NCBI GenBank assembly: GCA_014904985.1 | Contig: MU129192.1 | Coordinates: forward strand, 1 to 61,425 | Origin: Hydnum rufescens UP504 | Taxonomy: Eukaryota; Basidiomycota; Agaricomycetes; Cantharellales; Hydnaceae | DNA length: 61,425 nucleotides | Reading direction: 5' to 3' | In this document: positions 42,973 to 54,309 of the stretch, in pieces | Layout: each line of letters starts with the position of its first letter | Position numbering within the stretch: position 1 is the first letter of the stretch | Notes under the pieces: model-generated | Database searches by the model: none | Told to the model about the DNA's origin: nothing | What the model saw: the letters and a program-made list of their open reading frames with translations, nothing else | Made by a program: the position numbers and the translations under genes

Positions 42973-43921
42973 ATCTCAACATTGCTCACTGCCCACTTTC
43001 AGGTGTGCACTCTTCCACTGAACTTTACCATACATACCCATGCTCAAAATTTATGATGACAATGGCAACTTAAAGAGAAAACCAATCCCTCAATGCCCTG
43101 GTGAGATAGGGGAGAAAGGCTGGCACCTTATTGATAGCATCAGATTGGACAAAGATGACAAAGCTGATAAATTGCACTACTATGTATTAGTAGCATGGAA
43201 TTCCTGCAACTACAGAGTCTTCCATCATTATATCTTATCCCACCAGTCCTGTATTCTTTTATTGTTAGAACCTTTCTTTTCCCTTTCTTTCCACCTTTCT
43301 TCATATAACCAGTGGAAAGCTTCTCCCACAGGGAGTTTGGTGCTGCCCTGGGTTTAGCTAGATTCTCTGCTTACATAATAGTGTAGATTGTAGCACTAGC
43401 TTACCCAGAAAGCTCTGATAATGTAACTTTTTGCCTCTTCGGAACTCATGCCTTTGTGTGCTGCTGGAGCAGCATGCTATGCAATAGGCTAAGTTCTTTC
43501 ATGATGAGACCCACTATGGACTTCCTGGGAACCCAGTCTAAGGTGAGTACCACACCATTATTCATACTTATGAGTCCCCAACTGGGTCCCAAGCCCCCAC
43601 CTGGTGACCCCTGAAAGTTGAACCTTAATTTGGATATGACCCAATGAACACTATGGTTGCCAAAGTCAGGTTCAGGCCCCATCTGGGCAAACCTGAACTT
43701 AATCAAAACCCAAAACTCCTCAATTGGCAAAACCTGAACCTAACCTGAAGAAAACCTATGTTAGGTTAGGTTCAGGTTTCACCCAAGTTACCTGACATCA
43801 TGAACCCCTTCAGATATGGGAAATATCTGAGCTGAACACTGATTTTAACCATAATATAGAATGTGTTGGCAATTCTGGCAAGTTCCAGAATTATGTAAGC
43901 AGGTTCCTTTGTGGAGAAATA
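42973..43921. other. Spacer with short ORF and AACCTGA words
   Basis: The ORF 43040-43357 (KIYDDNGNLKRKPIPQCPGE) looks protein-like but has no family I know. From 43600 to 43795 there are inverted CAGGTTCAGG and AACCTGAACC words like those at 46.6-47.3 kb. Confidence 0.35.
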
Positions 43922-43923
43922 TA

Positions 43924-44402
43924 TTACTTTGAAGTGAAGTAGACCATAAAACCTCTTGCAAAGTTTATATTGACTATACATAGACTATGTATAGTCAATA
44001 TAAACTTTTCAGGAGATTGCAAATTGGCAGCAATCAAGGGCCTAGTGACAAGGGGGTCGTGCCCTCCATGAATGTCTCAGTCCCCCAAGATGCTCAGACC
44101 CCAGAATTGCTGATTGGTGGTGATCAAGGGCCATGCCCTCCATGAATGTCTCAGAAGATCCAACCCCTCAATGCACTCAGACCCCAGAATCACAAATTGG
44201 CAGTGATCAAGGGCCTAGTGATGAGATCGTGCCCTCCACGAATGTCTCAGAAGATCCAACCCCTCAATGCACTCAGACCCCAGAATTACAAATTGGCAGC
44301 AATCAAGGGCCTAGTGACAAGATTGTACCCTCCACAAATGTCTCAGAAAATCCAGTCCCATGATGTGCTCACAGTTTTATGGTCTACTTCACTTCAAAGT
44401 AA
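43924..44402. mobile_element. TIR element with hairpin and tandem repeats (479 bp)
   Basis: A perfect 31-bp inverted repeat (43922-43952 and 44374-44404, beginning TATTACTTTGAAG) bounds the segment. If TA is the target duplication the element starts TTACTTTG and ends CAAAGTAA. Just inside the left end is a second, perfect 24+24-base hairpin around one A (43960-44008). The rest is four 96-bp repeats. There is no transposase; it is a non-autonomous element of unknown superfamily (TA target would fit Tc1/mariner). Confidence 0.7.
44024..44350 (+). repeat. 96-bp tandem repeat, in frame (32 residues)
   Basis: Three to four copies of a unit containing CAAGGGCCTAGTGA and GAATGTCTCAGAAGATCC. In one plus frame it is open and encodes repeats such as NVSEDPTPQCTQTPELQIGS followed by NQGPSDKIVPST, 32 residues each. 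The first unit is shortened. The unit length being a multiple of three keeps the frame, which may be chance or past coding. Confidence 0.75.
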
Positions 44403-44404
44403 TA

Positions 44405-45010
44405 GAGCAACCACCATGACCAAATTGAATCCATTCATGTGAGCTATTATGACAAGTGAAAATCCAACATGGATGATCTAATGAAAATTCTTTCCCTTCC
44501 CCATCACACACTCAACTCCCACAAATTCAAAATTACAGTGATTAACAATGTCACAGCTGCACTCACTTGCCAAACTCAGTCCCTCAATGACCAATGTCAC
44601 AAAATGAAGGAGATTGAATTTGAGACCAACAAAAATCATCAGGATTCCATCAATCTGTATGTGAAAGCTATGGCTGGCCAAGGACAAACACAGGCTGATA
44701 AGTTTTCTTGCATTTTCACCCTTGCTGCAGATATTGTCTCCCAAGAAGAGGAATGTTCTAACCTGTTTTTTGTGTTCAAACTCCACTGTCAATTCACACC
44801 TCATTTATTGGGACTTGCTAGGGCCATTGCCAAACCACACCCCTCTGTCTGCACTTTCACCCCCAATCCCAAATCAATTGCATGATACTCTCAAGTTGTA
44901 CAAAGTCTTCAGCTGAAACTTTATGAAAATGAATGGATGGAACTCAAGGATGACAAGAGTGAGTACAAATATGCCAACCTTCCATGGTCTCAATCAATCT
45001 TGGTTCTTTG
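44405..45010 (+). pseudogene. Gene family X, copy 2
   Basis: Frames read MDDLMKILSLPHHTLNSHKF, then QADKFSCIFTLAADIVSQEE, then LQLKLYENEWMELKDDKSEY and ANLPWSQSILVLCGDLIKF. The middle matches copy 3 (QSDKVSHIFSLTADIVKQEE), and the end matches copy 1. A single frameshift or intron near 44885 separates the last part. The TIR element lies immediately upstream and may have removed the N-terminus. Helical, charged composition; no known domain recognised. Confidence 0.55.
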
Positions 45011-46089
45011 TGGTGACCTCATCAAATTTTGCCTCTCCCTGGTTGTTTTTTTGTCTTCCTTGTTTATCTCTTTCTGGTTCACCTCTTTCTTGCTTTCCTC
45101 CCTTCCCACTTTTCTCTTCCCCCACTGCCATTGAGTTCCCAGTCTGTTTTTTTTTGGTCATTTTCTCTAAAAAACAAAAAATAAATAAATTCCCATCTGT
45201 TCTCACTTCTTGACTCCCCACTTCCGGACCCCCCATTGTCAAGGATCAATGTACATCATATACATTCAGAATGATATAAAAAATATCTTTAAAAGAAAAA
45301 ACTGAGTGACAGAGGCTTATGCAAGATGGTATGGAATGAGTTGAGTTGCTACTATAATCCTGAGCTCTTTTTACCAAAATCTCTACCTGCTCCATGATCC
45401 TCTTTCAGTTCTCATACCTCTTGCAATCTCTTGCAATTCCTGTGATCTATTTCAAGTCTTGATTCCTGCAATCCCTTCCAACTCCTGTGAGTCTCTTTTG
45501 ATTCCCACCCTCAACTTTCAAGATCTATTTCAAGTCTCTTGCACTTTCTGCAATCCCTATGCTGCTTCATGAGTACTTTTTCACTTTGCAAGCTCCTTTT
45601 TCAAATCTCTACCAGCTCCCCACTCTCTTTCAGTTCTCACACCTCTTGCAATCTATCTCCTTAAGTCCTTCCAACTCCCATGATCTGTCTTGAGTCTCAC
45701 CTCTTTTGATTCCTGTCCTCAAATTTTGAGACCTATTCCAAGTCTCTCACATCTCATGATTCCTGAGTTTTAATTTGAGTCTTCCTCTTCTTTCAACTTG
45801 ATCTATCTATCATATGAAAACATATGAGGACACATTATTCTCCCTTTCCTCTTTTGTCAAGCCAGTATGAACTTTTAGTTACAAAACATGTGTTCCTACA
45901 TGACTTAGGACAATAAAGTTCTGCCATCATAAAAAAAAAGCTACCCTACAAAAGCAAAGTACTACCCTTAGCAAAGGCAAAGTGCCCTAGCCCTAGAATG
46001 CCTAAATATTGAAACCTGTAGAAAAATCAGTTGAATTTAAGGACTCAGAGAGGTATGAAAAATAAGGGAAAATAATCATAGCAAGGCAT
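45011..46089. repeat. CT-rich minisatellite and spacer, second copy
   Basis: A CT tract (45040-45130) is followed at 45390-45800 by degenerate ~27-bp units (TTGATTCCTGCAATC, CAAGTCTC). It corresponds to 2785-3160 but with CG lost. From 45870 the sequence parallels 3290-3553, including an A-run and CTCAGAGAGGTATGAAAAA. No family A LTR is present here. Confidence 0.65.
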
Positions 46090-46440
46090 ACCTTGAATTC
46101 CATGTTACTTGTAAGCCAAGAACAAATGTTGTCAAGCAGACTCTGAATTCTTTCCCAACTAGGCAAATATCTGATGCATTGAATCTATTGGACACCCCCT
46201 GCTCAGATTGTATTGACACATGCATTTACACCTGCAATCAAAATTCACCATATCTTTTGTTGAGATTAGGCAACATCAGTGCACTTTACCTGGATGGACA
46301 AGATGTCAGCCTAATGAACTACTTTATTGCCCAAGTCAATGGAATTTGATATCAAAGTATATTCCTGGAAGGCCCCACATTCATAGCCAAAGTTATTCCA
46401 GCCCTTACCATGTTTGGAGTGATAGATCTTTCCCAGAGTC
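46090..46440 (+). pseudogene. Gene family Y, copy 2
   Basis: Matches the first exon of copy 1: IRQMSDEFNLLEVP against TRQISDALNLLDTP, and MFLAEIILGLTVFGGIDP against TFIAKVIPALTMFGVIDL. There is a TGA inside (after VNGI). Similarity ends at about 46440, just where copy 1 has its first lesion. Function unknown. Confidence 0.55.
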
Positions 46441-46639
46441 TGTAACAAAGTATATTATAGTTGCATTCATTAGTCAGCTCCTATTAGTCATAGTATTTAG
46501 TCTGCCCATTTTGCTATTAGCTAGTGGCAGTTGCTGCTCTTGGTTTGAAGCTTTTTACTTGTACCTTGCATTCTTTAACAAAGCTCACTCTGTCTTGGAC
46601 CCTTGTAGCCATTTGCACAAATGATACCACACATATGGA

Positions 46640-47280
46640 TGCTGTGGTTCAGGTTTAAACCTGTGGAACCTGAGTTTAAACCTGAACCTGACCCAGGTCA
46701 GGTTCCATTGGGGTCAGGTTTCATTTCATTTTCTTCAGGTCAGGTTCAGGTTTTGCCCTTGCCCTGAATCCAAAAACCCATCTCAAACCAGGTTTAAACC
46801 TGAACCTGAAAGGCAGGGTGTAGGTTCCATCCCATGTAAATTGACCATTATTCTGGCACCAAATATGGCAATTTACACATGTGACTATAGTTCTGGAGTC
46901 AGAAGTCACATGACTTGGCCATCAAATGAGGTAATTGGTGCAGGTCACAAGTCACATGACAGAATGTGTGACTCAATACCATCTCCAGATGTGTGTGCAA
47001 TAAATTGGAGTGAAAGGGGGCTAGGAAGGAGATGTGGATCTAAAGCAGGATGTAAAGGGAGTGGCAGAGGTAGAGACTTGAATGGAGGGTCTATATATTC
47101 TGTAGTACCCCCTGAAAATGTTGGCTTCCCCCATACCTCAGGTTTCAGGTTTAAACCTGAACCTGACCTGAATGGAACTGAACCTCAGGTCAGGTTCAGG
47201 TTTTGCCTGCATGGGTAATTTTGGAACCTGGTGAGGTTTAGGTTTTGCCCACATTGGGCAAAACCTGACCAAAACCTGAC
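46640..47280. repeat. Palindromic AACCTGA/TCAGGTT islands
   Basis: Two clusters (46645-46815 and 47140-47280) of AACCTGAACCTG and its complement, including palindromes such as CAGGTTTAAACCTG. A third weaker cluster is at 43600-43795. The words look like CpG-decayed CGGGTT/AACCCG units. The middle (46830-47130) is ordinary sequence, so the pair could be ends of one inverted-repeat element. Confidence 0.6.
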
Positions 47281-47284
47281 TGTG

Positions 47285-47450
47285 GCAACCATATAGGTGG
47301 TAACTCACATCTCATAGTAGGTAACCTGCATCCCATAGCAGGTGATTTGCCTTCTGTAGTAGGTGATCTGAATCCTGTATAGCAGATAACTTCCATCTTG
47401 TAGTAGGTGATCTGGATCCCCCATAGTAGGTAATAACCTGATATCTCCAG
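47285..47450. repeat. ~30-bp minisatellite
   Basis: About six units of the form ATAGTAGGTGATCTGRATCCC with variable ends (GGTAACTCACATCTC, GGTAACCTGCATCCC and so on). Confidence 0.75.
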
Positions 47451-48336
47451 ACCCTTCAAGGGGGGGGTTTCATATGTTAGAATAGGGCCTTGAAGGGTCA
47501 AAGTAGTTGCCCTGGGCTGCATACACAGACACTTGGCTTGACAGACCCAGCTTCTCCAACAGCCACCAGTGGCAAGGCTATGCCAACCAGCCTTGGGCTC
47601 TGCCTTTTGGCAGACAAAGGGGAAGGTAGATGGGTGAAGATTGAAGTGTTGCTTGGCTGTACTGGAGAGTGTGTACAAGCAAGCTTGTGGAGAGAGGTGA
47701 GTTTGCAAAAGTTTAGTTCAAAGTATACATGAATGTATTACATAATCATTTACCTCACTCAGCTTTGTTCATGCTTATCTGGCTTTAAGGTTGCTTGTAC
47801 CTCAGACTAGTTTGGCAAACTCTCTATGATTGGTAATGTCATGTTATATTTGTTTAGGCACACAGAGATGCTCCAAACATGAGATAAAATACATTCCCTG
47901 CAGCCAGAGGTCTTGGGGTTCTGTATTTAGTCAGTATATTATGTGTGGAGGGGCTGGAGGACAAACCAAAGGGCAACCAAAGGAGGAGAGGGAACAGAAA
48001 AGCCAAGCTGGCTCAGATCACATAAAAACAATGTACCCCATGTACAGATAAGCTGATAGTGCAATGAATGGGAAGGGACAAGCAAAACAACAGAGGATAA
48101 ATGAGGGGTGCCATGAAACAGAGGGGGAGGGGATCAAACCTGCAGCACCAATGTATAAAAATGAAAGGGGCCCACACAAGGACACTGTTGAGAGCATGGA
48201 GTGATAAAAATCATGAAGTTGAATTCCCAAATGAACCTCCTACAAGCCAAACTAATGTGAGCAAAACTATGGGGAATGGTTGGAATGAAGGCAGCCTTAC
48301 CTCAAGAATCACTTCCTTCAATGCTCTCCTGGTTTT
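47451..48336. other. Spacer, no gene recognised
   Basis: Two minus-strand ORFs (47708-47238, 48230-48018) have no motif. The inverted words GACCCTTCAAGG and CCTTGAAGGGTC at about 47451 and 47489 form a small stem. Confidence 0.35.
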
Positions 48337-49022
48337 TCAAGGATTCATCATCACCATCACCATCTGTGACAAAGCCTTGATATTGTAGGTTTCATCCTCA
48401 TCACCTTCATCTGCATCCTCATCATAGGAGCTGTGAGCTGTCCCATCTTCTGTGCCCTCATCATCACTCTTTGAGACACAGCCAGCATCTGTAGGAGCCC
48501 ATAAGTAATCTCTATGCAATAACAGGCTGGAGTTGCTCACCATCTACATATTGGGCCACATCTGGTGGCCACTCTGGATGGCACTTTGACTTAGGCTGCA
48601 TGGCTGCCAGCATCATAGATGGGATATGAGGCTTGGGGGTGGCTTGGAAGTAATGATCAGGGGTCCTGAAAGACTGAGTGTTCTTGAGAGAGCCAGGCCA
48701 GGAGCACATGGATCTCATGATTTAGGACCTTGATTTCTTCTTTGCCTCTGGTATACATCAGCATGGCCTTGATTCCTTCCTGAACCTGCTCATTGGACAA
48801 CCATTCTGGTGGGGTATCTTCAGCATCACCATCCAGTCCAGCATCTTGCCAGATCTCATCATCCACTCCAATCTCAAACAGTCTATCAACCTCCACTGGT
48901 TTGGGCACCACTGCAGCAGCATGGATTCTTGACCTTGCTTTCATATCAGAAAGCTGGGAGCATATGGCATTGTAGCATTTGGCCAAAGCCTTGATCCCTG
49001 GCAATCGCCACTTCAGGGCCTC
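48337..49022 (-). pseudogene. KDZ transposase C-terminal fragment
   Basis: KDZ (Kyakuja-Dileera-Zisupton) elements are DNA transposons abundant in Agaricomycetes. The minus frame reads MPGIKALAKCYNAICSQLSD, then FEIGVDDEIWQDAGLDGD, PPEWLSNEQVQEGIKAMLM and LLAWLSQEHSVFQDP, matching the C-terminal GxxxLxKxYNxLCxQL...LDVDDxIWQDxGL...WL.xExVRxGI pattern of these proteins. A further frame (48718-48512) may continue it. The catalytic core is missing. The fragment's upstream side is adjacent to the TIR element at 49058. Confidence 0.65.
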
Positions 49023-49057
49023 TGAAGGAATTTTTAGAAGTGCCTAGTCTTTATATA

Positions 49058-49915
49058 CTGTAGTGTTACAACCTTAGGTCATCACATGATTTTATGTAAG
49101 CCCCTGGCACCAGTTGAAGTGCAGGTCACAGGGGGGCTGTGACCTGTGACCAACCCCCATCTAAGCATGTTGCCAGCAGCAAGGACTCATGTGCTGAGCC
49201 ATCAGGCTTTTGCATTGTGTGTCATCACCAGGGGCTTGTACTCATTCAGGTCTCTCCTACTCATCACTCACATCTATGGAAGCCTGGAGAGTGCTGGCTG
49301 ATCTCTGGAGAACAGATGTTCAGTGCTATCTCAAACTTGTTGGTGCAACTGATGAGATGGAGGATATTTCAACATAGGTGATAACACCCAGGAAGAAACC
49401 CCCTACACTCCTACCAATGTAGATCTGACAGTTGCAGTGTCCAAGCTGAGGTAATCACCCTATCATCTGCAAAACCAAAACTGCCTGCTAGTAGCCCCTA
49501 TGAAGAAGTTAATGATGATGCAGATGCTGTAGCAATCAAGGGGAACATCATTCCTACACCCTTGGGGCTGTGTTGGAGTGGCCAATCATGTAATCCCAAC
49601 AAGTGCTATGAAGGATGGTGGAATTACAAGGTGGATGAGGATGTTAATGATGTTAATGTGGATGATGGTGATACTTGCAGCCATGCATCTGAGTGATGAT
49701 GACAATAGGGACAATTAGTCTGAGCATGAAAATGCCCATATTGAGTAGTTTCCATATTGAGTAATTCCATATTTAGCAATTCCCATATATGGAATCAATT
49801 TAATTTGTGACTGCTTAGCTCACCCACCCATTGTGACCTGTGACCACCCCCCCTCTAAGCCTTGCCATCAGGTCACTGTGACCTGTGAGCATGACCTAAG
49901 GTTGTAACACTACAG
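49058..49915. mobile_element. Non-autonomous TIR element (858 bp)
   Basis: Ends CTGTAGTGTTACAACC...GGTTGTAACACTACAG. The inverted repeat is perfect over 27 bases including the flanking TA (49056-49082 and 49891-49917). TA on each side is the likely target duplication. Just inside each end is a direct word TGTGACCTGTGACCA plus TCTAAGC (49138 and 49830). The interior has no transposase motif. A TA target and long clean TIRs suggest Tc1/mariner-type mobilisation. Confidence 0.75.
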
Positions 49916-50601
49916 TATGTGGAATTTCAATTGGTCTGTTGGAGTTCCAGACTTCTGCTTTTATCAGCCTAGATTTCTTATCAGGGTCCTTCCTGCCATC
50001 CCTTGTTCTTTTGGACATCCCTTAGTTCAACTTTGTTCCTATTCCTTACTTGTCCTTTGTTCATACTTTTTTCTGTTCATCATGCAAAGTGCAAACAATG
50101 TGTTTGATGTGTTGAACACCAGGTTTACTGTACATTTACACAAGTGTATTCACTTGGGTTGAGAAAAGAAAGAAGTAAAATGTGACAAGAGGTGGATTGA
50201 AAAGGTCACCCATAAGGTGGCAGTGAATCAACAGAGAGCTGTTGTACAAAGACTCAAGTGCATTCACTCAGAAAAGAGAAGAAAAAAATGAGAAACACTG
50301 TAGCTGTACAGATTACATGAGTGCATTCACTTGGGTCAAAGGAGGAGGAACAGAAGGGGAGCTGGTGGAGAGATAAGATTCCAGTCAGATTGAATGTGTG
50401 AATGATGGAACATAAGATAGAATTGACAATGAGGGTTGAAGTGGGCAATGCAGGATCAAAGAATGAAGAATGGGATGGGAACAGGAACAGGAAACATAAT
50501 CTTGAGGTCATGGGATGACTGAGGTGAGAGTTGCATTTAGGTGCATGTATCTTCCCTAATATTGGTGTAAGAACTGGTTCATAATGTGCATGGGTTTAAC
50601 A
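49916..50601. other. Spacer with GTGYATTCACTTGGGT words
   Basis: The words GTGTATTCACTTGGGTTGAG, GTGCATTCACTCAGAAAAG and GTGCATTCACTTGGGTCAAAG occur at about 50146, 50258 and 50321. No gene is recognised. Confidence 0.4.
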
Positions 50602-51540
50602 TTACCACTCTTTGACTTCCTCCTCAACCTCTATCATGTCTTCTTCTTCTTCCTGCATAGGCAAAATGGGAGGGAAGATGGGTTTGCAATCTGGTATTTC
50701 TGCAAGCTTGAATGGATGCAGGTCCAGTTCAAGTAGAGCCCACTCTCTATCACATAGTTTAGTCTGAATCTCCTGAACTGTGTGAGTGTATTTCTTGATC
50801 ACATAAGGTTGACACTGGAGGGGCAACACAAAATGATTTCCATCTGAAAAGATGTCTAAGAGGTTAGTAAGACATCTAGTGAAATGATGATGAAGGCAGA
50901 AAGTGTAAATCAGAGAGTACATCTCCTCTTCCTGTTTGACTATATCTGCAGTGAGAGAAAATATATGGGAGACCTTGTCGCTTTGCATCAATTTGACCTG
51001 TTGGCTGCTTGCAAGTGCATAACTATAGAGAGGGATGGATTGTTCATTGTGAGTGTTGATTTTCTTGCTGAGATTGTTGAAATGGGTAATGTGATTGAGG
51101 AGGATGTTGTTGGTGTGGATGAGGGTGGTGCCAAGTTCAGCTAGTTGATGCCTGAATAAGCTGTATGAGTCACAAGGTGATGTCAGTGATGCTCTTCAAA
51201 TCATTTTCTCATTTCTCATAATATTTAGCACAGATTTCCTCAAGTTCCTTGGCTCTTTCATGATTTAGATATGCCTTATATGATGTTTGACCATATCCTT
51301 GGAGTTTCTTGGGTCCTGCAATATGAGAGTGGTGTTTGTGTGAGTAAAAGCATTCAGGTATCTTGAGCTGGATGTGCAACTCACTATTGCATGTGTCCAT
51401 AGGAGCAGATGTCTCATTTGATTGCAAGGATGTTGGTTCAGAATCCATGATATGAGGTTCCATGCCATCAGGAGGTTGAGTTTTGACAGAGGCTTTAAGT
51501 CATTGTACAGTTTCATTGACTCACAACATTAGCTTGTTTT
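50602..51540 (-). pseudogene. Gene family X, copy 3
   Basis: In transcription order: MEPHIMDSEPTSLQSNETSA (51463), GPKKLQGYGQTSYKAYLNHE, RAKELEEICAKYYEK (parallel to the IESIHVSYYDK segment of copy 2), a stretch with stops (51200-51000), then MQSDKVSHIFSLTADIVKQEE and VQEIQTKLCDREWALLELD, ending with an acidic tail (EEEEDMIEVEEEVKEW). It is the most complete copy. Domain and function are not recognised. Confidence 0.55.
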
Positions 51541-52130
51541 TGTACTGGAAGTTTTTGTGAAAATTTACTGTGATATTATATTTCTTGATTTGTTTGGCAA
51601 GGGTGTGTGGGTTTGGAATTGGAGCTCTGAGAGATACTGATGTTCAAGCACTCAATGGCTCTGGCACAAGAGTTTGAGGGACTACCATGACCAACTCATG
51701 GAAGGGGAGAAGTGGAGTAGGATTCATGGGAATTGGAGCCAATGGTGAAAAAGAAAGGACAGTGGGTTTCTTGGTGTTGATCCCATTGACATCTATTATT
51801 CCCTGTTTTCAGTTCTTCTTTATACTTGTTGTTTGTTCCTTACTTATGGGGTTCTTGGCAGACCCTGTGATAATTATGACTTGTCTACATCATAGCTTTC
51901 TTGCCATCATATTGCAAGAAGGTTTTCAATGGGGCCAAATGCCATGGTCCAAGAAAGTCAGGTTTCATGATTAGAGAAGGAATTGGTGGGAAGGAAGAAA
52001 GCAAACAGCAAAGGTGGAGTTTTTTGGTTACATCTTGTTGTAGTAGCAATTTAATCATGGTTTTCAGTGATTGCCAAATCCTTGTGGTTACTGTCTGGTT
52101 CTTGGATCTTTTCAAATTGGAGAAGTAGGG
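51541..52130. other. Spacer, no gene recognised
   Basis: Several short ORFs on both strands, none with a motif. CpG-poor. Confidence 0.35.
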
Positions 52131-53110
52131 CTATAGTAGAACTGTAGCTGTGGGCTTGTATTCTCCAATAAACCTTGGGCAAGGAAAGTGAAAAAAAAAA
52201 AAAAGGCCAAAAAAAGTGAAATAATCTTTAATGTGGGACAGAACCTTCAGTGTCTCTAGGTGCATCTCTATCTCTTCCCAGTAAGTGGGACTGTCTCTGT
52301 CCAATTTCTTATGTTTGTGACTTGGATTTATGCCATTTTCTTTTGTTAGATCTTCCCATTCTTTGCTCAACCTTGTCATCATGCATATTAGCCCTACAAA
52401 TCCCCCATCTATTGGTCTTTTGCTCATTTTTCTCATTGTATACATCAACCATTGTCCTCCCAATTTGATTAAATCCTCATATGCTTTGCTTTTTAATCAG
52501 GCTTTCATGCTCTTATTAAATGACTCCTGTCCTTCCTCCCACTCTGTGAGGTATCATGGCCCTGAAAGAAAATGGCCCAACTCCATGACTTCAAGTTCTT
52601 CTTCCATATCATCCATATCATTCCTGTCCTTTGGTTGTTGCAATAAACCATCCAGCCCTGTGTGTCTTGCAGCTGGCACATGCATTAGTTCAAAATCAAA
52701 CAGCTGTATATATGAGATCCACCTTGACATCACCTGATTAGATAGCCCTGGGATGTTTATAGTCTGTTTTAAAAACTTTGCATCTACTTCCACTTTGAAG
52801 TGGATGCCCCACAAGTCATTTCATTGAGCCATTAGGGCTTTGTATAAACCCTTTAGCTCTAACTGAGGTTGTGAATAGCACAACTCTGCCTCATTATTGG
52901 TGATTGAGCCAAACACAAGAGGGTACCTGCCATCTTCTAAAGTCTGGTATTCTATCTGCCCAACTGCTATGACTGAACTATCTACTGCAAGGGTAACCAA
53001 ACCATAGTCAGAGGTTCTTTCACCAAGAGGCTTAACATTGGCACTCTGCATGCCTTGAGCAGGATATATTCGTGGTGGATTCTGATTGATTCCTTGCATC
53101 AGAAAATTGC
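52131..53110 (-). pseudogene. Gypsy pol fragment of a second lineage: RNase H to integrase linker
   Basis: Minus frames give VTLAVDSSVIAVGQIEYQTL and FGSITNNEAELCYSQPQLEL (RNase H, 53030-52850), then VDAKFLKQTINIPGLSNQVM and SRWISYIQLFDFELMHVPAA with GLDGLLQQP (RNase H end and the W...I..FDF...H.PG...DGLSRR signature, 52790-52620), and DSPTYWEEIEMHLETLKVL (52290). This matches basidiomycete Gypsy elements distinct from family D. RT and integrase cores are absent and no LTRs were found nearby. Confidence 0.75.
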
Positions 53111-53524
53111 TATGATGCAGTGGAGATTGAGGTAGGCTGAATCAATGTATTCACACCAGTCAACGATGGGGAATGATGTTTGAGCAGGGATGGATCCATA
53201 GGCTGCTTTTAGTTCAAACAGATTACAGGTATTTTTTGAGGGGCTCACCATTGTTGTATGTGGGGCCCAATGTCTATTGGTGTGGGCACAAGGGCATGGC
53301 TGTGATACAGCCCCAAGGCAGGTATGTCAAAAACAATTCTTAGTGTAGCTATCCTACTTGTACAAAAAAATAAAATACTAGTCTCCCATCCCTCCCAGAT
53401 TTTATTATCATAGCCAGCATGGAGGTGAGGAGACCAGAATGAGTTTGAGGGTGATGGTGCTGAATCACATGATGGATTCACAAGTGTACCTAAGGAAAAC
53501 TCTGGAGATTACCCCAACCACAGT
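53111..53524. other. Spacer, nothing recognised
   Basis: May include more of the Gypsy fragment upstream, but I could not match RT motifs in any minus frame. Confidence 0.35.
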
Positions 53525-54236
53525 ATGTCCACTCACACACTCTTTGACCTAGCACTTGGCTGGCCCACTGGGTTGGAATGCCACAAAATCCCACTGAGCA
53601 AGTTTTGCCAGTTGATCAAGGAGAATGAAGAGGATGGGGAATGTGTCATTAGCCTGGTGACCCAGAAGCAACTCAAAGGGCTGATGCATGAATATGTTAT
53701 TCTTGAGATACAGAGGGTGAGGGATGAAGCAACAGTTTGGATTTGGTTTGATCATTCAGCTAGGCTCCACCCACTGACAGTGTCAAGCCTGGCATTGATT
53801 TGGAGGGCAGATGATATGGTAATTTTAATCTGTTCAATAGACTTGTTACAAGAACTGACAAGGCTTTGCCCAGGTGAAGTACACCTCAACTGAGAGGCAA
53901 CTGGGCATAAGGGGGATGCCCACCAAGGTCCTTGCTCATGCCACTTTCAAACATGGGCTGACATTGAGGGAGGTATCACGACTTGTTCAGGAAATGATGG
54001 GGGCATCTCCACAGTATAGCCTTCTCAAGGCATGTGGTTTCTCATACTATCTGTATTGAGGTGCTGACAATATTATATCAGGAAAACTGTTATTGGCACT
54101 CATCCACTATCCAACAAGTTTTGACAGGGATGTATGGGGGAGTGTTAGAAGAGGGAAAGTTACACCATAGATGGCTTGGGCATGGGGGTAGAAAACAAAT
54201 CCAACAACAGCTAGAAAGTGCAGTTTAATCATATGT
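53525..54236 (+). pseudogene. Unrecognised gene, broken
   Basis: The frame starts MSTHTLFDLALGWPTGLECH and continues for 122 codons (IKENEEDGECVISLVTQKQ; YVILEIQRVRDEATVWIWFD). After a frame change near 53880 it reads GIRGMPTKVLAHATFKHGLT and LVQEMMGASPQYSLLKACGF. After a TGA it continues GADNIISGKLLLALIHYPTS then DRDVWGSVRRGK. Three consecutive protein-like blocks imply a former gene of about 230 codons. No domain recognised. Confidence 0.45.
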
Positions 54237-54309
54237 AGGAAAGTGATGTTTACTTGGAGAGGATATATTATAGATATGTACACATTTTGAACAGTAGGTT
54301 CATGAGAGA

